Origin: Fimbriiglobus sp.
GTDB taxonomy: Bacteria > Planctomycetota > Planctomycetia > Gemmatales > Gemmataceae
Assembly (NCBI GenBank): GCA_025352585.1
Contig: JANXTD010000770.1
Location: forward strand, 1 to 5,564
Length of the DNA stretch: 5,564 nucleotides
Direction of reading: 5' to 3'
Shown here: positions 1-5,564 of the stretch, in pieces
Layout: each line of letters starts with the position of its first letter
Numbering within the stretch: the first letter of the stretch is position 1
Made by a program: the position numbers and the translations under genes
Notes under the pieces: generated by a model
Database searches by the model: none
What the model was told of the DNA's origin: nothing
The model's input: only the letters and a program-made list of their open reading frames with translations

Positions 1-984
1 CTCCTTGGCGATCCCCAGCAGCAACGCGGCGGTCGTGTCGAGGCTCACCGAGAGCGACTTGCCGATGTAGGCCTCGTGGCCGCAGCCGATGAAGGGGCCG
101 TAAGCCCGCTGCGACAGCGTGTTGTTGTAGTTGGCCACGTCTTGAGGCCCGGCCACGCCGGCCGCGTCGAAGCTGACGGTCCGCCACTTCAGCCGCTCCA
201 TGATCATCGCGTAGCGGCCCCCGGCCAGGCCGTAGATGCGCGACGTTTCGCTCTGGAACAGCGGCATCCGCACCCCCAACTCGGCCTGGTTGAACCAGGA
301 GTCGAACTGGATGTCCATGACCCCCGCCCCGTTCCAGATGCCGTAGAAGTTGCCGCCGGCGTTCGGGTCGATCGTGCCGTCGGTGGTGAAGTTCTCCTGG
401 GCGGTCTTGACCCGCGGCCCGGCGAACTGCGGCGGGAAGTTGTAGACCGGGGCGAACAGGAACGAGTCGGCCAAGTCGGGCCGGTTCTGGGCGTACGGCG
501 TCGCCAGGGTCGCCCCGGCGTGGTACGACGTGTTGGTCAGGTGCGAGTAGCTGGCGTACACCGAGGTGCCGTCGTCGAACTTGTAGCCCGCGCCGATCGT
601 GAAGCCGGGCGTCCAGGTGCGGCGGCTGAAGTCGGCCGTACTCAGGGCGACCGTGCCGCTGCCGATGTACGTGCCGGGCCGCGGCGTGCCGTCGGCGTTC
701 GCGGAGATCAGCCCCCGCGTATCGACCAGCCCCCGCGTGGCGACCGTCTGCTCGCCGAGCGGCCGGTTGCCGGTCAGGATGAGGGCTTCGGTGAAGCCGT
801 AGAAGCCGTTGTCCCCCGACTTGCCGGTCGGGATCGGCACGTTGTAGTTGGCGCTCCCCGGCACCACGTAGTCGTTGACTTGGGCGGCGGCCGACCCGAG
901 GCCGAGGCCCGGCGCGACGAGTGCCCCCGTGGCGATGAGTGCGGCGAGGCAGCCCCCGAACCATTTCCGACGTGTCGTGCGCAT
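1..984 (-). CDS. Lpg1974-like outer-membrane beta-barrel protein (C-terminus cut by window edge)
   Basis: Reading the minus strand from ATG at 984 gives 328 uninterrupted residues to the left edge, so the C-terminus is missing. Residues 1-34 form a clear signal peptide: a basic start (MRTTRRK), a hydrophobic core and an A-A-A cleavage site before Q35. The mature part is rich in Tyr, Phe, Gly, Asn and Thr with alternating polar and aromatic residues, as in a transmembrane beta barrel. It resembles, from memory, the Lpg1974-type pore-forming proteins common in planctomycetes. Matching stretches are GFYGFTEALIL (about 60-70), FLFAPVYNFPPQFAGP (about 175-190), IYGLAGGRYAMIMERLKWRTVSFD (about 250-273, of which YGLAGGRYA and KWRTVSFD are the most telling) and AYGPFIGCGHEAYIG near the edge. 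The likely place is the outer membrane, with a porin or structural role; the substrate is unknown. Start choice rests on the signal peptide and on AGGGGG eight bases upstream. A six-codon repeat lies at residues 83-94. Family call is fairly sure; exact function is not. Confidence 0.82.
   Translation of the reverse strand, partial: MRTTRRKWFGGCLAALIATGALVAPGLGLGSAAAQVNDYVVPGSANYNVPIPTGKSGDNGFYGFTEALILTGNRPLGEQTVATRGLVDTRGLISANADGTPRPGTYIGSGTVALSTADFSRRTWTPGFTIGAGYKFDDGTSVYASYSHLTNTSYHAGATLATPYAQNRPDLADSFLFAPVYNFPPQFAGPRVKTAQENFTTDGTIDPNAGGNFYGIWNGAGVMDIQFDSWFNQAELGVRMPLFQSETSRIYGLAGGRYAMIMERLKWRTVSFDAAGVAGPQDVANYNNTLSQRAYGPFIGCGHEAYIGKSLSVSLDTTAALLLGIAKE
709..738 (-). repeat. Two copies of a 12-base direct repeat, 18-base period, inside the barrel gene
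   Basis: CAGCCCCCGCGT (plus-strand reading) occurs exactly at 709-720 and again at 727-738, an 18-base period that keeps the reading frame. In the protein it gives TRGLVD followed by TRGLIS (residues 83-94). A six-codon tandem duplication near the start of the barrel is the simplest explanation. It may lengthen a loop. Confidence 0.6.
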
Positions 985-992
985 GAGCGCTT

Positions 993-998
993 CCCCCT
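993..998 (-). promoter_or_regulatory. Ribosome binding site of the beta-barrel gene
   Basis: On the minus strand AGGGGG lies eight bases before the ATG at 984. It is a near-consensus Shine-Dalgarno site at a normal distance, and together with the signal peptide that follows it supports this start. Confidence 0.6.
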
Positions 999-1069
999 GA
1001 GAATCGAGGACGTACGAACCCGACGAGCGGCTCCCCAACCGCAAGCCGGGACTTTCTCACCCGAACCCC

Positions 1070-1081
1070 GGCCCCGGGGCC
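1070..1081. repeat. GC palindrome GGCCCCGGGGCC
   Basis: A perfect 12-base palindrome about 85 bases upstream of the barrel start and about 220 upstream of the hydrolase start. It sits in a run of C and G that could yield such a palindrome by composition alone. A role as a protein-binding site is possible but not shown. Confidence 0.4.
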
Positions 1082-1232
1082 CGGCCCCCTCATGACAAGG
1101 AGAGCCGGAGCGCGGCACCGACGCCCGGACGTATTCGAGGCGGACAATACCGGGGCGTCCCGTCCGGTCAAGCGGATTTGAGCCGGTTCCGCCACGATTT
1201 CCGGCCCGAAACCGACGAGTGGGGCGTAAAAC

Positions 1233-1268
1233 GGGTAAGCCCTGCGCCGTGGGTAAGCCCCGCGCCCT
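1233..1268. repeat. 18-base tandem repeat, two copies
   Basis: Copy 1 is GGGTAAGCCCTGCGCCGT (1233-1250) and copy 2 is GGGTAAGCCCCGCGCCCT (1251-1268), identical at 16 of 18 positions. It is followed by GGGAAACTCCC, which may be a decayed third start. The GGGTAAGCCC core is nearly self-complementary (GGG..CCC ends). It ends 30 bases before the serine hydrolase start, so it is probably in the 5' leader or promoter of that gene. From memory, short elements of the GGGCTTACGCCC type are frequent between planctomycete genes; whether this is one of them is an inference. Confidence 0.65.
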
Positions 1269-1298
1269 GGGAAACTCCCACGACCGCACCGAGACGCG

Positions 1299-2780
1299 AT
1301 GCCACGCTGGCCCCACCTCGTCCTCGCGCTCGCCCTGGCCGCCCCGCTGCGCGCCGGGGAGTTGCCCGCCGACCTCGACGCCATCGCCGCGAAGTCGCTG
1401 GCCGCCTGGAAGGCCCCCGGCCTCGCCGTCGCCGTCGTGAAGGGCACCGACACCGTCCTCCTCAAGGGCTACGGGGTACTGCGCCTGGGCGACCCGGCCG
1501 CGGTCACGCCCAAGACGCTCTTCCCGATGGGTTCGTGTACCAAGGCGCTCACGTCGGCGCTGCTGGCGAGCCTCGCCGACGACGGCAAGCTCACCCTCGA
1601 CGACCCCGTCCGCAAGCACTTGCCCGACTTCCGCCTGAACGACCCCGCCGCCGACGCCAAGGTGACCCTACGCGACCTGATGAGTCACCGCACCGGCACG
1701 GCCGCCCACGACTACCTGTGGTACCACGCCCCGTGGGACCGCAGCGAAGTGATCCGCCGCGCCCGCTACCTTCCGCCGGCGTACCCCTTCCGCGGCGGCT
1801 ACGTCTACTCGTCGGTCATGGTCATGGCGGCGGGGCAGGCGGCCGCGAACGCCGGCGCGGCGAGTTGGGAAGACCTCGTGCGCGACCGCCTGACGAAGCC
1901 GCTCGGCATGGCCGACACCGTGCTGACCTCGGCCGCCGCTGCGAAAGTGCCAGGCCGCGCCGCCGGGCACCAGCTCACCGCCGACGGCACCGTCGCCCCG
2001 ATGCCGGAGTACGTGCTGGGCGAGGCCAACCCCGCCGGCTCCGCGTTCACGACCGCCGCCGACGCCGTGCCCTGGCTGCGATTCCACCTCGACGGCGGCC
2101 TCATCGCCGGCAAGCAAGTCGTCACGGCGGCGAACCTGCGCGAGACGCGCACCGCCCAGACGCCGATGTCGCGCGCCGACCCCGAGATCGCCGCGGTCTA
2201 CCCGGACTCCGCGAAGGTCGATTACGCCCTCGGCTGGGTCGCCTACGACTACCGCGGCCGCGAGGTCGTCGCCCACGGCGGCGTCACCGACGGCTTCCGC
2301 ACGCTGTTCCTGTTCGTGCCCAAGGAGCGCGTCGGCGTGGCGCTGTTCAACAACCTGCACCAGACGAAGATGAACCTGGCGGTCGCGCACGCGCTGCTCG
2401 ACCGCCTCCTCGGCGAGGCCCCGGCCCGCGACTGGGACGCGTACTACCTCAAGCTGGAGGCGACCGAGCGCGCCGACAAGGCGGCCGCGCAGGCCGCGCA
2501 AGACGCCGGCCGCGACCCCGCCGCGAAGCCGTCGGCACCGCTGGAGCGTTACGCCGGGAGTTACGCGCACCCGGCCTACGGCCCGGCGACGGTCACGCTG
2601 GTCGGCGGGTCGTTGCGGTGGAAGTGGAGCGGCTTCGCGTCCGAGTTGTCGCACCACGCCGGCGACGCGTTCCGGGTGGCGTCCGGCCCCCTCGCCGGCC
2701 AGCTCGTCGAGTTCCGCAACCGCACCGGGACCCCCGACGCGTTGCGTGCCGTTGGCACGGTGTTCGAGCGCGCGGAGTGA
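1299..2780 (+). CDS. Exported serine hydrolase, class C beta-lactamase/PBP4* fold, with C-terminal DUF3471-like domain
   Basis: This complete 493-residue protein belongs to the serine beta-lactamase/penicillin-binding-protein fold (Pfam Beta-lactamase family). Residues 1-19 look like a signal peptide (LVLALALAAPLRA, cut before G20), so it likely acts in the periplasm or is secreted. The nucleophile motif SxxK is S79-C-T-K82 in FPMGSCTKALTSALLASLADDGKL. DPVRKHLPDF and TLRDLMSHRTG follow, both typical of the family. The second motif, normally Tyr-x-Asn, reads Y170-S-S172. The third, normally KTG or HxG, is H326-G-G in VAHGGVTDGF. An Ala-rich linker (about 390-412) leads to a domain starting LERYAGSYAHPAYGP (from 415), typical of DUF3471. 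The substrate could be a peptide, ester or peptidoglycan fragment; beta-lactam resistance should not be assumed. ATG at 1299 is the first start in this frame. It has only a weak GAG five bases upstream. The gene is divergent from the barrel gene and 266 bases before the flavoprotein. Confidence 0.9.
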   Translation: MPRWPHLVLALALAAPLRAGELPADLDAIAAKSLAAWKAPGLAVAVVKGTDTVLLKGYGVLRLGDPAAVTPKTLFPMGSCTKALTSALLASLADDGKLTLDDPVRKHLPDFRLNDPAADAKVTLRDLMSHRTGTAAHDYLWYHAPWDRSEVIRRARYLPPAYPFRGGYVYSSVMVMAAGQAAANAGAASWEDLVRDRLTKPLGMADTVLTSAAAAKVPGRAAGHQLTADGTVAPMPEYVLGEANPAGSAFTTAADAVPWLRFHLDGGLIAGKQVVTAANLRETRTAQTPMSRADPEIAAVYPDSAKVDYALGWVAYDYRGREVVAHGGVTDGFRTLFLFVPKERVGVALFNNLHQTKMNLAVAHALLDRLLGEAPARDWDAYYLKLEATERADKAAAQAAQDAGRDPAAKPSAPLERYAGSYAHPAYGPATVTLVGGSLRWKWSGFASELSHHAGDAFRVASGPLAGQLVEFRNRTGTPDALRAVGTVFERAE

Positions 2781-2836
2781 ATCGTGGGCGGGCGAGTCGT
2801 CGCCTGGATTCCGACCTCACGGAACGCGACCGCTGA

Positions 2837-2858
2837 CGGCGCGGTCGGCTCCGCGCCG
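2837..2858 (+). terminator. GC hairpin after the serine hydrolase, possible terminator
   Basis: CGGCGCGG (2837-2844) and CCGCGCCG (2851-2858) form a perfect 8-base stem with a 6-base loop, 57 bases after the hydrolase stop. No T-run follows, so this is not a classic intrinsic terminator. It could end or stabilise the hydrolase transcript, or be chance in such GC-rich DNA. A second, looser pair (CGAAGCGG at 2875-2882 with CCGCTTCG at 2909-2916) lies just downstream. Confidence 0.35.
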
Positions 2859-2971
2859 ACGAGCTTGCCGGCGTCGAAGCGGAAGATCGAAGGCGTCGCG
2901 TACTCTTGCCGCTTCGCCCGCTCCGCGCGAACGGACCAATGCCCAAATCCGCGGACGAGGGGACTGGCCCC

Positions 2972-3013
2972 CCCAACAATTCAATAGATTTAAGTCAGAC
3001 AACGTCTGAGACT
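2972..3013 (+). promoter_or_regulatory. AT-rich patch with inverted repeat, probable promoter/operator of the flavoprotein gene
   Basis: A block around 2975-3003 is clearly richer in A and T than anything else in the window. It contains TCAGAC-AAC-GTCTGA at 2995-3009, a perfect 6-3-6 inverted repeat, which the bases at 2993-2994 and 3012-3013 can extend with a two-base bulge. It ends 37 bases before the ATG at 3047. The position and composition suit a promoter region with a dimeric regulator site, or a small leader hairpin. I cannot assign -10/-35 boxes or a regulator. Confidence 0.4.
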
Positions 3014-3032
3014 GACCCCCCGGCGACCGATC

Positions 3033-3037
3033 AGGAG
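3033..3037 (+). promoter_or_regulatory. Ribosome binding site AGGAG that decides the flavoprotein start
   Basis: AGGAG lies nine bases before ATG 3047, the best Shine-Dalgarno match in the window. It favours 3047 over an in-frame ATG at 2939, which has no comparable site. The 36 codons between the two starts use A or T in the third position far more often than the gene body does, which suggests they are not translated. Confidence 0.75.
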
Positions 3038-3046
3038 CAACTCGCG

Positions 3047-5564
3047 ATGGCAAAGAAGGCGGCGAAGTCGAGTGCCGGTGGCGCGAAACGCCCCGAGTTC
3101 CTGGGCCGCGTCGTGCAACCGTCGCCGGACGCGATGGCCCCCGCCTCCGGCATGACGGGGCCGCACCAGGTCTGGTTCCCGGTCTCCCCGGCGGACGTGG
3201 CGACGGCGGTCGGGCTTTCCCAGCACCTGAAGACGTTCATCCGCAGCGGGACGCAAACGGCCGCGTCGGACGCGGTCGACGCCTCCGGCGGCGTCGTCAT
3301 CAACCTCGCCGCGCTGAAGAAACTCTCCGTCAAGAAGGGCGTCCTGTACGCCGAGGCCGCGGCGACCATCGGGGACATCGCGGACGAGTTGGCGGAGAAC
3401 AACCTGGCGCTGCCGCTGGTGGGGAACCCGCACCAAAGTGCGGCGTCCGGCGTCTTGCACGGCGGGCCGTCCGTCCTGATGCGCACCCTCGGGCCGCTCT
3501 CCGACTACGTCTCGCGGCTCGACGCGGTCACCCCCGCCGGGGCGGCGAGGGTCGTCCGGGCGGCGGGGCGGTCCGTGGCGCGGTCGCGGGAGGCCAAGGA
3601 CGTGCTGACTCAGGTCGCCTTCAAGCCGGTGTCGGCGGACGGCCTGTGGATGTCGCGGGTCGCCATCCCCTACCCGGGGAAGGCGTATTTCGCAGCCCTC
3701 GTCGCGGCCCTGTTCTCGGACCCACGACTCCCGCCGCGGTCCGACCTCGTACTCGACGCCCTGTCGTCGCGGTACGACATGCCGGTGCTGCGGATCACGG
3801 CCGCCGGTGCCGTGGCGGAGGACGAGGCGACCGTGGGGCGACTCGTCGCCGAAGCCCTCGCCACCCTGCCGGCCGACCTCTTTAATGAGGGGATCATCCG
3901 GGAGAAGCGCCGCGCCGGCCCCGACGTGGTCCGGACCCTCGCGGACGAGGGGCTGACCATCCCCCGCGACAGGCGGGTGGACGCGACCCGCGTCCGCCGC
4001 GTCGTCGAGCGGGGTGCCGGAGTGGACGACTTCTTCGGGCAGTTGGCCGAAGACGTCGATCGCGGACTGGCCTTCAACCCGGACAAGACGGGCAAGCGCG
4101 ACGAGCGGCTGCGTCTGTTCACGCGCCTCCAACTCAACCGCGACGGTGAACTCGAACTCAGCGGCGTCGTCTACACGCCGCGGCCCGTCGGGATTTCGGT
4201 CCCCACCAGCTTCGCCTCGCTCGCCCCGGTGGCCCGCGTTGACAGCTTGAACGGCCTACTCCTTGCTACCGGCCTCACGGCGACCGTGGCGGGAGTCGGC
4301 TTGATCCCCAACTTCGCGGGCGACGTTTACGAGCCGTCGGACCCGGACTACCCCAAGCATGCCGCCCAGTACGCGACTTCGTCCCACGCGCCCGCCGACA
4401 TGACCCCGTCCCTCGTGGCCTACCCCCGCGACGTGGCCGACATCCAGGCGGCCCTGGCGTTCGCCGTGGGTCGGGGCAAGCGCGTCGTGACGCGCAGCGG
4501 CGGCCACCAGTACTCCGGCCTGTCTTCGGGCAGCGGCACGACCGTCGTCTTGGACATGAGGGCGTTCAAGCAATTTGTCGTGATCACCAGCACCGCCTTC
4601 AACGTGGGGCCAGCCGTGCCGCTGACCGACCTGGCGGCCCTGTTCCTGGCCAAGGGGGTCACGGTGCCGCACGGCGAGTGCCCGTTCGTCTGCGTCGGCG
4701 GCCACGCCCAGACCGGCGGCTATGGGCACCTCCTGCGCAGCTTCGGGCTGATGCTCGACCACGTCACGGCGTTCACGATCGTCCTCGCCGACGGCACAGA
4801 GCAGACGGTCACGCGGCCGGCCGGCGCGCCCGTGACGCCGGACGACGAGTTGTTCTGGGGCGTGCTCGGCGGCAACGCCGGGTCGTTCGGCGTCGTGACC
4901 AACTACCGGTTCGAGTGCGTCCGCGACCTCGACCACCCCGGCTCGTACTGCTACGTCGCGACCCGGTGGTACCGCAGTGAGCGCTACAAGGGCCTGATGA
5001 AGCAGGCCCAGAAGTGGACCGAGGAAATCGTCAAGCGGACGTTGCCGCCGGAGGTCGATTTCATGATGACCGTGGAGTCGAGTTTCGCGTGGTTCTCGCC
5101 GCCGCTGATCCTCGTCGAGGTGGTCCACTCGAACACGCTAGTGCCCAACGGGGTCGCGGACCGGGACCGGTTGTTCGACCCTATCGTCGAGGCCAGCGAC
5201 GCCGACACATTTTCGTTCGAGACCGTTGTGACAAGGGAGGGGCCGGAGCCGCTCTCGTCGCTGTCCAATTCATTCGTGCGCCGCTGGCCCACGACGACGC
5301 GAAACGGCCGCGAGTTCAAGTACCCTTACCAGAAGCGTCTGAACTGCACTACCGGCGCGCTCACGGACGACTTCATCGAGGGGCTTGTGCAGTTGGTGGA
5401 CAAGGTCGTCACGGACACGCCGGACATTTACCTCGTCTTCCAGATGGCCTTTGGCGGTGGGGAGTACCGCAACTCGCCCAAGAAGGTGGCGACCGCGATC
5501 CCGCGACGGGGCTTGGTCTTCTGCTTCGTGTTCGACCTCTTCTACGACACGGGGATGCAAGCCC
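3047..5564 (+). CDS. Two-lobed FAD-binding (PCMH/BBE-like) oxidoreductase, C-terminus cut by window edge
   Basis: The frame is open for 839 codons from ATG 3047 to the right edge. The N-terminus is Lys/Ala-rich with no signal peptide, so the protein is probably cytoplasmic. Lobe 1 (about 40-190) reads like a PCMH-type FAD domain: FPVSPADV (44-51), IRSGTQ (65-70), VVINLAALKKLSV, LYAEAAATIGDIADEL and GNPHQSAASGVLHGG (126-140). The usual His is Gln70. Residues 190-395 are not recognised. A hydrophobic stretch (404-421) follows, then lobe 2 (about 452-625): YPRDVADIQ, R483-S-G-G-H487, GECPFVCVGGH (Cys545, Cys549), GLMLDHV, DDELFWGVLGGNAGSFGVVT. This is the signature of berberine-bridge-enzyme/gluco-oligosaccharide-oxidase-like flavoproteins, where FAD is bound to His and Cys. 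Residues 640-839 fit their substrate-binding domain. The short C-terminal BBE segment should lie just past the edge. It likely oxidises an alcohol, sugar or amine with oxygen or another acceptor; the substrate is unknown. It has its own upstream AT-rich region. Confidence 0.88.
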   Translation, partial: MAKKAAKSSAGGAKRPEFLGRVVQPSPDAMAPASGMTGPHQVWFPVSPADVATAVGLSQHLKTFIRSGTQTAASDAVDASGGVVINLAALKKLSVKKGVLYAEAAATIGDIADELAENNLALPLVGNPHQSAASGVLHGGPSVLMRTLGPLSDYVSRLDAVTPAGAARVVRAAGRSVARSREAKDVLTQVAFKPVSADGLWMSRVAIPYPGKAYFAALVAALFSDPRLPPRSDLVLDALSSRYDMPVLRITAAGAVAEDEATVGRLVAEALATLPADLFNEGIIREKRRAGPDVVRTLADEGLTIPRDRRVDATRVRRVVERGAGVDDFFGQLAEDVDRGLAFNPDKTGKRDERLRLFTRLQLNRDGELELSGVVYTPRPVGISVPTSFASLAPVARVDSLNGLLLATGLTATVAGVGLIPNFAGDVYEPSDPDYPKHAAQYATSSHAPADMTPSLVAYPRDVADIQAALAFAVGRGKRVVTRSGGHQYSGLSSGSGTTVVLDMRAFKQFVVITSTAFNVGPAVPLTDLAALFLAKGVTVPHGECPFVCVGGHAQTGGYGHLLRSFGLMLDHVTAFTIVLADGTEQTVTRPAGAPVTPDDELFWGVLGGNAGSFGVVTNYRFECVRDLDHPGSYCYVATRWYRSERYKGLMKQAQKWTEEIVKRTLPPEVDFMMTVESSFAWFSPPLILVEVVHSNTLVPNGVADRDRLFDPIVEASDADTFSFETVVTREGPEPLSSLSNSFVRRWPTTTRNGREFKYPYQKRLNCTTGALTDDFIEGLVQLVDKVVTDTPDIYLVFQMAFGGGEYRNSPKKVATAIPRRGLVFCFVFDLFYDTGMQA

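Larger units (their letters stand above)
985..1298. other. Divergent intergenic region, 314 bases, no gene seen
   Basis: This gap separates two divergently transcribed genes, so it must carry the start signals of both. I see no -10/-35 pair I would trust. It holds a 12-base perfect palindrome GGCCCCGGGGCC at 1070-1081, an imperfect CCGG-flanked inverted repeat at about 1164-1186, and an 18-base tandem repeat at 1233-1268. Open frames crossing it, on either strand, have arginine/proline-rich translations typical of shadow frames in GC-rich DNA. Confidence 0.6.

Noticed and set aside
949..984. Lipobox in the barrel signal peptide (Cys12 in FGGC)
   Set aside because: The Cys comes before the hydrophobic core rather than after it, so it cannot be a lipoprotein cleavage site. 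The A-A-A site before Q35 fits signal peptidase I.
76..1095. Long plus-strand open frame opposite the barrel gene
   Set aside because: Its translation is Arg/Gly/Val/Pro-rich with no recognisable domain, while the opposite strand encodes a signal peptide and beta-barrel motifs over the same bases. It is a shadow caused by high GC.
1668..2657. Minus-strand open frame across the hydrolase
   Set aside because: Antisense shadow rich in Arg, Gly and Val without a domain, opposite a well-supported gene.
1178..2836. 552-codon plus-strand open frame overlapping the serine hydrolase
   Set aside because: It is longer than the real gene but is dominated by Arg and Pro in runs, the typical +1 shadow of a GC-rich gene. 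The 1299 frame carries SxxK, HGG and a signal peptide.
2784..2987. Possible small protein in the gap after the hydrolase
   Set aside because: It starts with GTG, has no ribosome binding site, spans a GC hairpin and shows no recognisable motif or coding-like composition.
2990..4132. 380-codon minus-strand open frame opposite the flavoprotein
   Set aside because: Its composition is typical of antisense frames in GC-rich DNA, and the plus strand shows clear FAD-domain patterns here.
4256..5128. 290-codon minus-strand open frame opposite the second FAD lobe
   Set aside because: It lies opposite the RSGGH and GECP motifs of the flavoprotein. His/Arg/Asp-rich shadow with no domain.
1..5564. CRISPR array, tRNA/rRNA, insertion sequence or phage signals
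   Set aside because: I saw no spaced repeats, no tRNA-like cloverleaf, no transposase motifs and no terminal inverted repeats. The three genes are ordinary in codon use.

Overview
The window is GC-rich DNA with the usual high-GC codon pattern: third positions are almost all G or C in the three genes and less so in the gaps. The best guess is a planctomycete of the Gemmataceae type. The main clue is an Lpg1974-like outer-membrane beta-barrel protein, a family I associate with planctomycetes. This placement is inferred from protein resemblance and base composition, not from a marker gene.

Layout: (1) Positions 1-984, minus strand: the N-terminal 328 residues of a secreted outer-membrane beta-barrel protein, whose C-terminus lies beyond the left edge. 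(2) Positions 985-1298: a 314-base divergent gap with an 18-base tandem repeat and a GC palindrome, and no convincing gene. (3) Positions 1299-2780, plus strand: a complete, exported serine hydrolase of the class C beta-lactamase/PBP4* fold with a C-terminal DUF3471-like domain. (4) Positions 2781-3046: a 266-base gap with a GC hairpin, an AT-rich patch and a perfect 6-3-6 inverted repeat just before the next gene. (5) Positions 3047-5564, plus strand: at least 839 residues of a large flavoprotein that runs off the right edge. Both edge genes are open across the window boundary.

The most interesting object is the flavoprotein. It carries two successive PCMH-type FAD-binding domains in one chain. 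The second keeps both residues expected for bicovalent FAD attachment (His487 in RSGGH and Cys545 in GECP), as in berberine-bridge-enzyme-like oxidases. The first has the fold-type sequence pattern but lacks that histidine (RSGTQ) and has no cysteine at the matching place. One working and one degenerate flavin lobe is the simplest reading.

Nothing shows that the three genes share a pathway. The barrel gene is divergent from the hydrolase. The hydrolase and flavoprotein point the same way, but the hairpin and AT-rich patch between them suggest separate transcription. The barrel and the hydrolase are predicted envelope proteins. The flavoprotein shows no signal peptide and is probably cytoplasmic.
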